Source of the DNA: Marinobacter panjinensis
GTDB taxonomy: Bacteria > Pseudomonadota > Gammaproteobacteria > Pseudomonadales > Oleiphilaceae
Direction: 5' to 3'
Assembly: GCF_005298175.1 (NCBI RefSeq)
Contig: NZ_SZYH01000002.1
Coordinates: 372,001-436,000, forward strand
DNA length: 64,000 nucleotides
How positions within the stretch are numbered: position 1 is the stretch's first letter; the number at the start of each line of letters is the position of its first letter. Positions 7,770 to 16,477 of this stretch are shown here, in pieces. The notes beneath the pieces were generated by a model. The model was not told the DNA's origin. It was given only the letters and a program-made list of their open reading frames with translations, and did not search any database. The position numbers and the translations under genes were made by a program.

Positions 7770-9656
7770 TCAGGCGCGCTGCTGCTCACTCCCTTCCAGA
7801 ATCTCCTGGATTTCCGTGGCTGAAAGTGTTTCTTTTGCCAGAACTGCTTCAGCCAGGGCTTCGAGCTGCTTTCGGTGGTCAGAAAGGAAGCTTACCGTGG
7901 CCTTCTCAAGCTCGATCAGCTTTGCCTGGACCTCGATGTCGATCAGTTCCGCCATGTGCTCGCTGTATTCCCGGGGCTGGCCCATTTCCCGGCCCAGAAA
8001 GACATGCTCTTCACCGATGCCCAGACCCAGAGGTCCGATCTTCTCACTCATGCCCCATTGCCCAAACATACGCCTCAAAAGCTTGGTTGCTTCCTTGAGG
8101 TCGTTCTGGGCTCCGGTGCTTACCTCACCGTAAATCAGCTTCTCCGATGAGCGGCCCCCCAGCATGACCTTGATACGATCGGTCAGGTAGCTTTCGGTGT
8201 AGTTATAGCGGTCTTCTTTCGGCGTTTGCTCGGTCACACCCATTGCCATGCCGTGGGGGATGATGGTCACTCGCGTGAGTGGGTCGGCCTGGGGCATGAA
8301 GTAGGCCATGATGGCGTGTCCGCACTCGTGGTAAGCCACCACCTGCTTTTCTTCCTGAGTCAGTTCGGCGTCTCGTTCTTCTCCGAGCACGATCCTGTCT
8401 CGGGCATGCTCGAAGCAGTCATTGTTGACCTTTTTCAGGTTCATCCTTGCGGCGGTCAAGGCTGCCTCGTTGACCAGGTTTTTCAGGTCGGCACCGGAAA
8501 AACCGATGGTGCGGGCGGCGATTTCCCCGAGCTCGACATCCTCGTCCAGCGGAACTTTCCTGACGTGGACGTCAAGAATGGCCTTGCGGGCTTCCTTGTG
8601 AGGTCGCTCCAGCGTTACCTTGCGGTCGAAGCGGCCCGGTCGAAGCAGGGCGCTGTCGAGCACATCCGGGCGGTTGGTGGCGGCCAGAACAACGACGTTT
8701 TCATGGCCTCCAAAACCGTCCATTTCTGTCAGGATCTGGTTGAGAGTCTGCTCACGTTCATCATGGCCGCCACCGAAACCGGCACCCCGGGAGCGACCGA
8801 TGGCATCCAGCTCATCGATAAAGATCAGTGCAGGCGCTTCTTTGCGGGCAGTGTCGAACATGTCCCGAACCCGCGCTGCGCCAACGCCGACGAACATTTC
8901 GATAAACTCGGACGCGCTGATGCTGAAAAAGGGTACGTCGGCCTCCCCGGCGATGGCCTTTGCCAGCAGGGTCTTGCCGGTTCCTGGCGGGCCAACCAAA
9001 AGGATACCCGTGGGCATGTCCGCACCCAGTGCCTTGTATTTCTCGGGCGACGTCAGGAAATCAATGATTTCCGTGATGTCGCGCTTCGCGGATTCAATAC
9101 CTGCCACATCAGACAGCCTGGTTTTGGAGAACTGTTTCTCTACCCTGCGTGCCTTGGAGCGGTTGAAGCCTAAAGCACCACCACCTTGCATCATGCGTCG
9201 CTGGGCGTAAGACCAGAACCAGAACATCAGTCCAAGGAACAGGAGCCAGGGCAATACGCTGGTCAGCACCTGTTGCCACGCCGGAGGTTCCGCCGGCTGG
9301 GCACTGAGGGTGACACCGTGGGATTCGAGCAACGGAAGCAGGTCCGGGTCTTCAAGCGGGGGCCGAACACTGTGAAAGCGGAGGGAAGTGCTGTTTCCGC
9401 CCCAGGCGCTGCCGCCCGCCTCTGTCAGCAGACCGTCAATATGGTCGGCCCGAAGCGTGATTTCTTCCACATGGTCGTTTGCGACGGCTTCCTTGAATTG
9501 CGAGTAGGGCAACTCGGTAACCGTTGGCCCTTGTGCCTCCTGGAGCCAGAAAAACATCAGAATGATTGCAGCACTGAGCCATAGGAATGAGTATTGAGCA
9601 GGTACTTGTGGTGTTTGCGGTTGCTCTGGCTGCTGGGGCTTTTGAGTCTGGGTCAT
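7770..9656 (-). CDS. ftsH: ATP-dependent zinc metalloprotease FtsH (probable accessory copy)
   Basis: 628 residues from the ATG at 9656. It has one N-terminal transmembrane helix (about residues 24-42), a periplasmic FtsH_ext segment, an AAA+ module (Walker A GPPGTGKT, Walker B IFIDELDAIG) and an M41 protease domain with zinc motif HECGH and the third ligand in TGAQNDLKEA. FtsH hexamers extract and degrade membrane and some cytosolic proteins. The usual housekeeping neighbours (rlmE/rrmJ upstream, folP downstream) are absent, so this is likely a second copy. An upstream in-frame extension to 9776 would run into the divergent exchanger gene and is not supported. The glutamine/proline-rich start (residues 1-20) is unusual. 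Confidence 0.92.
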   Translation of the reverse strand: MTQTQKPQQPEQPQTPQVPAQYSFLWLSAAIILMFFWLQEAQGPTVTELPYSQFKEAVANDHVEEITLRADHIDGLLTEAGGSAWGGNSTSLRFHSVRPPLEDPDLLPLLESHGVTLSAQPAEPPAWQQVLTSVLPWLLFLGLMFWFWSYAQRRMMQGGGALGFNRSKARRVEKQFSKTRLSDVAGIESAKRDITEIIDFLTSPEKYKALGADMPTGILLVGPPGTGKTLLAKAIAGEADVPFFSISASEFIEMFVGVGAARVRDMFDTARKEAPALIFIDELDAIGRSRGAGFGGGHDEREQTLNQILTEMDGFGGHENVVVLAATNRPDVLDSALLRPGRFDRKVTLERPHKEARKAILDVHVRKVPLDEDVELGEIAARTIGFSGADLKNLVNEAALTAARMNLKKVNNDCFEHARDRIVLGEERDAELTQEEKQVVAYHECGHAIMAYFMPQADPLTRVTIIPHGMAMGVTEQTPKEDRYNYTESYLTDRIKVMLGGRSSEKLIYGEVSTGAQNDLKEATKLLRRMFGQWGMSEKIGPLGLGIGEEHVFLGREMGQPREYSEHMAELIDIEVQAKLIELEKATVSFLSDHRKQLEALAEAVLAKETLSATEIQEILEGSEQQRA

Positions 9657-9737
9657 GGTGTTCCGTCTGTATGGCTGTAAAATCTCCTGCCAATGGTGTT
9701 TTACACCGCGACTGGTCAGGTAGCAAGGGATAGAACC

Positions 9738-10778
9738 ATGATTCCATTGGATCCGGAAAGCTGGAGTCTGCTCCAAGGTATTATCGTTTTTTGCGTGTGC
9801 GCTGCGGTTATTGCTCTGGCAGGCACGCGTATAACCCGGATTGTGGACCAGCTGGCGGATCGCACCGGCATAGGCGAAGCTGCTGCAGGGGCGGTGCTGT
9901 TGGGTGCGTCCACGTCACTGGGTGGGTCCGTGCTTTCGGTGACGGCGGCCTGGAACGGCCATGCTGAACTGGCGGTGAGCAACGCCCTGGGCGGTATCGC
10001 GGTGCAGACGTTCTTCCTGGCAGTGGCGGATATGGTGTATCGCCGCGCCAATCTTGAGCATGCCGCCGCATCGGTTCCGAACATGATGCAGAACGGGCTG
10101 CTGATCTGCCTGCTGTCACTGATCCTCTTCGCACCCTACCTGCCGGAGTACACCATTGCCGGCGTTCATCCGGTAACGCCGGTCATGCTGGGTGTCTATA
10201 TCTATGGTATCTACCTGGTACGTGGTGCGAACGAGTCACCCATGTGGCGGCCCTCCATTACCCGGGACACGCGGGAGGACGAGCCCGACGACGTGACCGT
10301 CATGCCGACGCTGCTCCGGCTTTCGGTCGAGTTTCTTATGCTGATGGCAGTACTGGGTGTTGCCGGCTGGACACTGGAGCCGGCCGCAACGGTGATTGCG
10401 GCCAAAACCAACCTGACACAGACGGTTGTCGGGGTCATGTTGACGGCCATCAGTACCTCGATTCCCGAGTTGGTGACCTCCATTGCGGCGGTTCGACGCG
10501 GTGCGCTGACGCTTGCAGTCGGCGGCATCATCGGAGGCAATGCCTTCGATACCCTGTTTACGGCAGCTTCAGACATCGCCTACCGACAGGGCTCGATTTA
10601 CCATGCCATGCCGGAGGATTCGAAGTTCTGGGCGGTCCTGACCCTGCTGATGTCCGGGGTGCTGATGATGGGGCTGATTCGCCGTGAGCGCCACGGCATC
10701 GGTCAGATCGGGATGGAAAGCGTGGTTATTATGGTTCTCTATTTGCTGGGCGTGGTGTTGCTTCTGGCAGGCGGCTAG
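9738..10778 (+). CDS. Sodium/calcium exchanger (CaCA) family protein
   Basis: 346 residues, about ten transmembrane helices in two homologous halves. The second alpha-repeat is classical (STSIPELVTS, Glu244), but the first reads ASTSLGGSV (58-66), with Gly62-Gly63 where Pro-Glu is expected. The acidic cation ligand is therefore present in only one repeat, which may change ion coupling or selectivity. The start at 9738 follows AAGGGA; an in-frame start at 9693 has no such site. It is divergent from ftsH, and its stop overlaps the converging NlpC/P60 gene by 4 bases. Confidence 0.82.
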   Translation: MIPLDPESWSLLQGIIVFCVCAAVIALAGTRITRIVDQLADRTGIGEAAAGAVLLGASTSLGGSVLSVTAAWNGHAELAVSNALGGIAVQTFFLAVADMVYRRANLEHAAASVPNMMQNGLLICLLSLILFAPYLPEYTIAGVHPVTPVMLGVYIYGIYLVRGANESPMWRPSITRDTREDEPDDVTVMPTLLRLSVEFLMLMAVLGVAGWTLEPAATVIAAKTNLTQTVVGVMLTAISTSIPELVTSIAAVRRGALTLAVGGIIGGNAFDTLFTAASDIAYRQGSIYHAMPEDSKFWAVLTLLMSGVLMMGLIRRERHGIGQIGMESVVIMVLYLLGVVLLLAGG

Positions 10779-11272
10779 TCGAACCGCCTTGCCTGGCTGA
10801 AACGGTCACGCCAGTAGTAACCGTTGAGCGATGAGTGGGTCACGCCAATCGATGTGGATGAGTGAATAAAACTGTCACCACCCATGTAGATTCCGGCGTG
10901 CTGGTCCTTGCCCTTGATGCGGAAAAACACCAGGTCACCGGCCTTGAGCTGATCGCGCCCCACCACGTCACCGGCTGCGAGCATCTGGGCGGTGGTGCGG
11001 GGCAATTGCCGCCCAAGGGCTTCGTCAAAGGCGGTCGCAATGAAGCCAGAACAGTCAAAGCCATTGGCAGAAATGCCGCCATACCGGTAGGGGGTACCCT
11101 CGTAGCGGTGAAAAACCTGCCACAACCGATCCGCCCTGGCCGAGTCACTGGCAGTGGGTACTTCACCGGAAGGCTGCCAGGTGGTGGACGGAAGGTTCTG
11201 ATTGCTGGCACAGCCAGCCAGGCTGAGGGCTACCAGGATGGTGAGAAGTGGAAGCATCGGGCGTCGATTCAC
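10775..11272 (-). CDS. NlpC/P60 family lipoprotein (cell-wall endopeptidase)
   Basis: 165 residues. A lipoprotein signal with lipobox LAGC (Cys21) places it at a membrane facing the periplasm. The NlpC/P60 catalytic cysteine is Cys74 (FDCSGF) and the histidine His125 (QHAGIYMG), followed by a polar residue region GDSFIHSS. Such enzymes cleave D-gamma-glutamyl-diaminopimelate bonds in peptidoglycan stem peptides (MepS/Spr type). The length is normal for the short lipoprotein members. Confidence 0.88.
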   Translation of the reverse strand: MNRRPMLPLLTILVALSLAGCASNQNLPSTTWQPSGEVPTASDSARADRLWQVFHRYEGTPYRYGGISANGFDCSGFIATAFDEALGRQLPRTTAQMLAAGDVVGRDQLKAGDLVFFRIKGKDQHAGIYMGGDSFIHSSTSIGVTHSSLNGYYWRDRFSQARRFD

Positions 11273-11432
11273 TGGATGTACCTCAAACTGTTCAGCATTC
11301 GGTCACTTTAAAGGCCTCAGTGCTTCTTTGTCAGGTTAAAGTTTGCTTTGATTTGTGTTCCAGCAAACGTCACTTGACGGCCTGAGGCTGTTTCGCGAAC
11401 TATGGGTGGACGCTTTCTGCACCGAGGTTGTG

Positions 11433-13001
11433 ATGAGCCCTCCCTTCTCTGACAAGACCCAGCGCCTTTACGTAAGAAACGCCGCTATCAGCGATATTCC
11501 CGGCATCATTGCCCTGAGCCTGCGTGTTTATGAAGGAACCGGAATGTATGGCTACACCGCAGGCCCACTGACCGGGCAGATCAACACCTTTCCGGAAGGG
11601 CAGTTTGTCGCCATGCTCGGTGACCGCGTGGTGGGCTACTGCGCGACCTTTCGCATCGGTGAGGATGTGGCGCTTTCCCCCCATGACTGGACCGAGATTA
11701 CCGGTAATGGCTACGCCTCACGGCACGACCCGGAAGGGGAGTGGCTGTACGGCATGGAGGTCTGTGTGGACCCGGACTGCCGTGGCTACCGGATTGGTGA
11801 ACGCCTGTACAACGAGCGCAAGAACCTGTGCCAGTCGCTGGGACTACAGGGGGTGGTGTTTGCTGGCAGGTTGCCGACCCTGGCCAGGCGTCTGAAAAAG
11901 TTTGAGTCGGTAGAAGCTTACCTGGAGGCTATAAAAGCCAAGAAACAGCGCGATCCGGTGTTGTCGTTCCAGCTGCATAATGGCTTCGAAATCCATGGCA
12001 TTATTCCGCACTACCTGGATGCCGACCATGCCTCCCTTGGTTACGGCATCCACCTGGTCTGGCGCAACCCGAAGGTGGCCCGCAGTGACGACAACGGCAA
12101 GCGTAAACGCTATGGCAGACGGGTGCCCGATACCGTGCGGATCGGCACCGTGCAATACCAGCAGCGCCGGGTGGCGTCGTTCGAGGAGTTCAGTGATATT
12201 GTCAGGTACTTTGTAGACGTGGTGTCCACCTACAAGGGCGACTTTGTGGTATTCCCGGAGCTGTTCACCCTGCAGTTGCTGTCCATCGAAAGCCGCGAGG
12301 GCACCCCTGCGGAAGCCATCGAGGCGGTAACGGAATACGCCGAGCCCTTCCGCAACCTGATGCGGGACCTGGCCCTGCGGCACAACATCAACATTATTGG
12401 CGGTTCCACCCCGGTCAAGGAGGAGGACGGCAGGGTTCGCAATGTCGCCTACGTGTTCCTGCGGGATGGCCAGGTGTTTTCCCAGCCCAAGATTCATCCC
12501 ACACCGAACGAAGCCTATTGGTGGAATATCACCGGCGGCAACCATGTCACCGCCATCGAAACCGATTGCGGGCCCATCGGCGTGCTGGTCTGTTATGACG
12601 CCGAATTCCCCGAACTGACCCGCCACCTGGTGGACCAGGGAATCCAGATACTGTTCGTACCCTTCTGTACCGACGAGCGCCAGAGCTACCTGAGGGTCCG
12701 CTATTGTTGCCAGGCCCGGGCCGTGGAAAACCAGCTGTTTGTGATCATGTCCGGCAATGTGGGCAACCTGCCCAATGTGCCCAACATGGAACTGCAATAT
12801 GGCCAGAGCTGCATCCTGACACCCTGTGATTTCCCGTTCGCCCGCGACGGAATCGCCGCGGATACCACGCCTAACGTAGAGACGGTCGCTTTCGCTGACC
12901 TGCGGCCGGAAACGCTGATTACCGCCCGCAACAGCGGTACGGTCAAGAACCTGAAGGATCGCCGGCACGACCTCTACTCAGTGAACTGGCGCGGACAGTA
13001 A
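11433..13001 (+). CDS. Bifunctional GNAT acetyltransferase / carbon-nitrogen hydrolase (nitrilase-fold) fusion
   Basis: 522 residues from the ATG at 11433 (a GTG at 11355 would add 26 residues unlike the family). Residues 10-195 or so form a GNAT domain (CVDPDCRGYRIGERLY acetyl-CoA loop). Residues 245-515 form a nitrilase-superfamily domain with the Glu-Lys-Cys triad Glu276 (FPELF), Lys353 (QPKIHP) and Cys387 (LVCYDAEFPE). The fused architecture is a known bacterial family of uncertain substrate; amide hydrolysis coupled to N-acyl transfer is inferred. It stands alone between the NlpC gene and ydbH. Confidence 0.88.
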   Translation: MSPPFSDKTQRLYVRNAAISDIPGIIALSLRVYEGTGMYGYTAGPLTGQINTFPEGQFVAMLGDRVVGYCATFRIGEDVALSPHDWTEITGNGYASRHDPEGEWLYGMEVCVDPDCRGYRIGERLYNERKNLCQSLGLQGVVFAGRLPTLARRLKKFESVEAYLEAIKAKKQRDPVLSFQLHNGFEIHGIIPHYLDADHASLGYGIHLVWRNPKVARSDDNGKRKRYGRRVPDTVRIGTVQYQQRRVASFEEFSDIVRYFVDVVSTYKGDFVVFPELFTLQLLSIESREGTPAEAIEAVTEYAEPFRNLMRDLALRHNINIIGGSTPVKEEDGRVRNVAYVFLRDGQVFSQPKIHPTPNEAYWWNITGGNHVTAIETDCGPIGVLVCYDAEFPELTRHLVDQGIQILFVPFCTDERQSYLRVRYCCQARAVENQLFVIMSGNVGNLPNVPNMELQYGQSCILTPCDFPFARDGIAADTTPNVETVAFADLRPETLITARNSGTVKNLKDRRHDLYSVNWRGQ

Positions 13002-13008
13002 TCCCGTC

Positions 13009-14931
13009 ATGGCCCGCTCGATGAAGCTACGTCGATTTCTGCTCTGGTTGCTGGCGCTGCTTGTGCTGCTATCACTTGCCGGGGCCTGGTATGCCCGTGT
13101 CGCCTGGGAGGAGTGGCAGCAGTTGAACAGTATCCGCAACCTTGAATGGCAAGGGGTTGATGTATCGCTGGCCGGTGTTCAGCTGGCGCGTTTTTCAGTA
13201 ACCCAAATGCGGCATGGCCAGCCCTGGTCTGTCGCGGGCGAGGAACTGTCACTGGGCTGGAGCTGGCACTGGTATGGCCCGATGCCGGACGTGGTGCGCG
13301 TCGGGCGGTTAACGGTGGACATCCTGTCATGGCCCGGCCCCCGCGAGGAGGCGACATCCTCGGCGGCTCCCGGCGCACCTTTCCGCAAATTGCCGGCCTG
13401 GCTGCCTGACAATATCGATATCGGCGAGCTTGTGCTGACGCTCCCGGATGGTATACGTGCCACCGGGGATCTCGCCGTCTCACGGCTCTCGGTGCCTGGG
13501 AAAAGGGAAGTTGTCACCCGTGCCATGAAGGTTGAGGCTCCGATTGCAGGGGTGACCCTGGCGGGCTGGGAGCTCCACGAAGGGCAGGCCAACCTGGTGT
13601 TTGCCGGCAAAGCCAACGAGCACTCCGCCACTCTGGACTTCAAGGAAGAAACGTATCTTGAACTCGCCGGGCTTCATGCCCCGGACAACGCTGCGCAACT
13701 GGACAAGGTCAGGGCCAGTCTGGCGGGCACAAAACTGACGACCGGGCATAGCCTGGAGCCAATGGCGCTGGAGAGTCTGGTTGTGGCGGGCCCCGCGGTA
13801 GCAACGGCAGCCGCTATTCGCCATCCGCAATTGCTGCCGCAACCCTGGCGCCTTGACGGCCGGCTGACGGGTAGCCTTCAAGCCCTGAGTCTTGACGGCA
13901 GGCTCTCTTCAGGCGCTGGTGCCAGTGCTGATATCGCCTTCAGCTTTCCGTTTGAGGGCACGCCAGCCCTTGATGCTGAAATCACAGCCGCCGGCGCAAA
14001 AGGACACCGTACCTTGGCAGATACCTTCACCGCCTGGCCGGGGGAACTTGAAATCGAAGAGGGCCACCTCAAGGCAAGCCTGGGGCTGCGTCTTCCATCC
14101 GCCGGCGTGCGGATGCAGGGAGAACTCAGCTTTTACGGCGTTGGTGGGCTGTTCGCACGAACCGCCTGGACCGGTCTTGATGGCAAGGTGGCCATTGATC
14201 TTTCAGGGGGGCAACTCGATGCCCGCACGTCCGGTCTAACGGTCGACACTGTCAATCCGGGCATTGCATTGAGTAATATCCGGATTGCGGGTGGCTATCG
14301 CTCGACCACGGAACAGGTTGCAGCCGGTACCCTGGTGCTGGGCCGGGCAACAGCAGAACTGCTGGGAGGCAGCGTCCGGATTGAGCCGGGAGAGTGGCAG
14401 CTTGCAAAAAGGCCACTGCAATTCCCCCTGGAGCTCAGTGGCATTGAATTATCGCAGTTGATGCAGATATATCCGGCGGAGGGTCTTGCCGGTAGCGGGA
14501 TTCTTCGGGGCACAGTCCCGCTGCGGATCAGCGAGCAGGGTGTCAGTATCGATGCCGGAAAGGTTGAAGCGGTGGCGCCCGGTGGCACACTGAAGCTGCC
14601 GGCAGATCGGTTGAGAGGCATGGCGCAGAACAACGAGGCCATGGCTCTGGTGGTGCGGGCGATGGATAACTTTAACTACACCGTCCTCAACAGCTCGGTA
14701 GACTATGAGGAGGACGGTACACTAGTGCTGGGGTTGCGCCTTGAAGGCAGCAGTCCCGACGTGCGCGACGGACACCCGATCGTACTCAACATCAACCTGG
14801 AAGAAGATATTCCGGCGTTGCTGACCAGCCTGCAGCTCAGTGGCCGGGTCAATGAAGCGGTGACAGAGAAGGTGCGCAACCTGATGCAGAAACGGGATGC
14901 ACAAGGCCAGTCAAACGGGTCGGGCCATTAA
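13009..14931 (+). CDS. ydbH: YdbH-like intermembrane phospholipid transport protein
   Basis: 640 residues with a single N-terminal membrane anchor (about residues 9-27) and a long beta-rich periplasmic body of the AsmA-like superfamily, ending in the YdbH C-terminal region. In E. coli, YdbH acts with TamB and YhdP in moving phospholipid to the outer membrane, and YnbE forms the outer-membrane end of a bridge with it. The order ydbH-ynbE-ydbL is kept here, which supports the call. The protein is shorter than E. coli YdbH (about 880 residues). The start has only a weak ribosome binding site; ATG 13021 is an alternative. Confidence 0.82.
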   Translation: MARSMKLRRFLLWLLALLVLLSLAGAWYARVAWEEWQQLNSIRNLEWQGVDVSLAGVQLARFSVTQMRHGQPWSVAGEELSLGWSWHWYGPMPDVVRVGRLTVDILSWPGPREEATSSAAPGAPFRKLPAWLPDNIDIGELVLTLPDGIRATGDLAVSRLSVPGKREVVTRAMKVEAPIAGVTLAGWELHEGQANLVFAGKANEHSATLDFKEETYLELAGLHAPDNAAQLDKVRASLAGTKLTTGHSLEPMALESLVVAGPAVATAAAIRHPQLLPQPWRLDGRLTGSLQALSLDGRLSSGAGASADIAFSFPFEGTPALDAEITAAGAKGHRTLADTFTAWPGELEIEEGHLKASLGLRLPSAGVRMQGELSFYGVGGLFARTAWTGLDGKVAIDLSGGQLDARTSGLTVDTVNPGIALSNIRIAGGYRSTTEQVAAGTLVLGRATAELLGGSVRIEPGEWQLAKRPLQFPLELSGIELSQLMQIYPAEGLAGSGILRGTVPLRISEQGVSIDAGKVEAVAPGGTLKLPADRLRGMAQNNEAMALVVRAMDNFNYTVLNSSVDYEEDGTLVLGLRLEGSSPDVRDGHPIVLNINLEEDIPALLTSLQLSGRVNEAVTEKVRNLMQKRDAQGQSNGSGH

Positions 14932-14946
14932 TCAGGAGTGAGCTAT

Positions 14947-15165
14947 ATGGACAGATATACGCCGGGCCGTTTGCCCGGGAAAAGTGGTAATACGCTGATG
15001 ATGCTGGCGCTTGCCCTCAGTGTGGCGGCCTGCACGCCCACGGTGCGGATGGAAGCACCGAAGGAGCCCATTACGGTGAATCTTAACGTCAAGATCCAGC
15101 ATGAAATCTACGTGAAGGTGGATAAAGACGTGGATGAACTCTTCGGCGAGAAGGGGTTGTTCTGA
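14947..15165 (+). CDS. ynbE: YnbE-like small lipoprotein
   Basis: 72 residues. A lipoprotein signal ending in VAAC is followed by CTPTVRMEAPKEPITVNLN and a short strand-forming tail, matching the YnbE family. In E. coli, YnbE is an outer-membrane lipoprotein that multimerises and contacts the C-terminus of YdbH. The start at 14947 is chosen because AGGAG lies at 14934-14938; the GTG at 14938 overlaps that site. The stop codon overlaps an in-frame ATG of the next reading frame (15165), but the ydbL start is more likely 15195. Confidence 0.85.
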   Translation: MDRYTPGRLPGKSGNTLMMLALALSVAACTPTVRMEAPKEPITVNLNVKIQHEIYVKVDKDVDELFGEKGLF

Positions 15166-15194
15166 TGGTTAATTCTGAATCCAGGGAGTCACTC

Positions 15195-15539
15195 ATGAAA
15201 CGGTTTATTCAACTCGGTGCATTGATCCTCGTGCTTTGCCTGGCCATGCCCGCATTCTCGATGGGGCTGGAGGAGGCCAAAAGCCAGTTGGATACGGCCA
15301 AACAGCAGGGCCTGGTGGGAGAAACTCCAACCGGTTATCTGGAGGTGGTCAAGGCAGACGGTAATGCCCGTGGCATTGTCGACGCCATCAACAAGGCCCG
15401 GCGGACCGAGTACGCCCGCATTGCAGAAAAACACGACATTCCGGTCACCCAGGTAGAAACGGTGGCTGGCCAGAAAGCACTGGAAAAAACTCCGGCGGGG
15501 CAGTACATCCTGGTGGATGGCGAGTGGGTCAGAAAATAG
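15195..15539 (+). CDS. ydbL: YdbL family (DUF1318) periplasmic protein
   Basis: 114 residues with a signal peptide (MKRFIQLGALILVLCLAMPA, cleavage near AFS) and a small helical DUF1318 domain. E. coli YdbL is a periplasmic helper that keeps YnbE from over-assembling; the same role is inferred here from synteny. The start at 15195 is favoured by AGGGAG seven bases upstream and by the clean signal peptide. An ATG at 15165 overlapping the ynbE stop would add ten polar residues before the signal. Confidence 0.85.
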   Translation: MKRFIQLGALILVLCLAMPAFSMGLEEAKSQLDTAKQQGLVGETPTGYLEVVKADGNARGIVDAINKARRTEYARIAEKHDIPVTQVETVAGQKALEKTPAGQYILVDGEWVRK

Positions 15540-16214
15540 ATGGCTCGCTTCGAGGAAATTGGTACTGCAACCATTCCAGGCAATGGAACCCGGTTGCGGT
15601 TGCTGCAACGCAATGATGAATTCTCCATCAAAATAGCCGGCACAACCGGCGAGTTGATGAACAGCCGGTTACACGGCTCTGAAGATGCCCTGGCCACGCT
15701 TGCCTGCGAGCGTATCGCCGGGCTATCCGGGCCACGCGTACTGATTGGCGGGCTGGGGATGGGATACACACTCGCCGCTGCACTGTCAGCCCTGCCGGAT
15801 GATGCCCGGGTCACCGTGGCGGAACTGGTTCCGGAAGTTGAAGTGTGGAACCGGGGGCCATTGGGGGCTGCCGCCGGGTATCCGTTGAACGACGCCAGGG
15901 CCAGCGTCCACATCGGCGATGTGGCGGAACTGCTGCGAGAGGGCGATGGCAATTGGGATGCGATCCTGCTGGATGTCGACAACGGCCCCGAAGGGCTTAC
16001 CCGCAAGGAAAATAACTGGATTTACTCCCCGGGCGGTATCGCCGCCGCCCAGAAATCCCTCAGCCCCGACGGTATCCTGGCCTACTGGTCTGCCGGGCCG
16101 GAGCACGCGTTTACCGAGAGGCTGCGCCGCGCGGGGTTTTCTGTGGAGCCTGTCACCGTGAGGGCTCTGCGGCCGGGTAAGGGCGCACGCCACGTCATCT
16201 GGCTGGCCTGGTAA
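15540..16214 (+). CDS. Spermidine-synthase-like methyltransferase-fold protein
   Basis: 224 residues of the spermidine/spermine synthase superfamily (Rossmann methyltransferase fold). The nucleotide loop is LIGGLGMGYTLAAAL and the acidic motif AELVPEVEVWN; LLDVDNGPEG takes the place of the usual catalytic Asp loop. The ATG directly abuts the ydbL stop codon, so it is probably read with the ydbHL operon. Small members of this group lack the N-terminal beta-domain of true SpeE, so a polyamine product should not be assumed; the function is unknown. Confidence 0.75.
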   Translation: MARFEEIGTATIPGNGTRLRLLQRNDEFSIKIAGTTGELMNSRLHGSEDALATLACERIAGLSGPRVLIGGLGMGYTLAAALSALPDDARVTVAELVPEVEVWNRGPLGAAAGYPLNDARASVHIGDVAELLREGDGNWDAILLDVDNGPEGLTRKENNWIYSPGGIAAAQKSLSPDGILAYWSAGPEHAFTERLRRAGFSVEPVTVRALRPGKGARHVIWLAW

Positions 16215-16349
16215 GCAGTGTTAACCTGTACGATCCATTGCCGAATGGTCATTCGCAAGACATGCACGCGGGTTGTATGTTTAGAAGTCAGAGGCACTGT
16301 TGTGTAGTAAGAGTCTCATTAATTTTCTGAGATACTCAGGAGGTATTTG

Positions 16350-16454
16350 ATGCAATCCTCAATGAGTCTGACCGGCGAACAAGAGGGCCACAAGGTAGCG
16401 GAAGCAAAGTCGCTTCTTGATGCCCGGAATGTTAAAACAGTGCAAAGCATATGA
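16350..16454 (+). CDS. Possible 34-residue small protein
   Basis: An ATG at 16350 is preceded by a perfect AGGAGG (16338-16343) at a 6-base spacing, in an otherwise gene-free gap. The 34-residue product begins MQSSMSLTGEQEGHKV and is a polar, helix-prone peptide with no signal or membrane segment. It ends 23 bases before the next gene (16478) and may be co-transcribed with it. I recognise no family. Evidence is the ribosome binding site and position only, so it could also be chance or a regulatory upstream ORF. Confidence 0.4.
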   Translation: MQSSMSLTGEQEGHKVAEAKSLLDARNVKTVQSI

Positions 16455-16477
16455 TTTAACAAGCCGGGATAGTGTCT

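Noticed and set aside
11313..11395. Short inverted repeats (GTTTGCT / AGCAAAC and GGCCTCAG-like) between the NlpC and GNAT-nitrilase genes
   Set aside because: Short arms, no T-run or operator resemblance; not distinguishable from chance.
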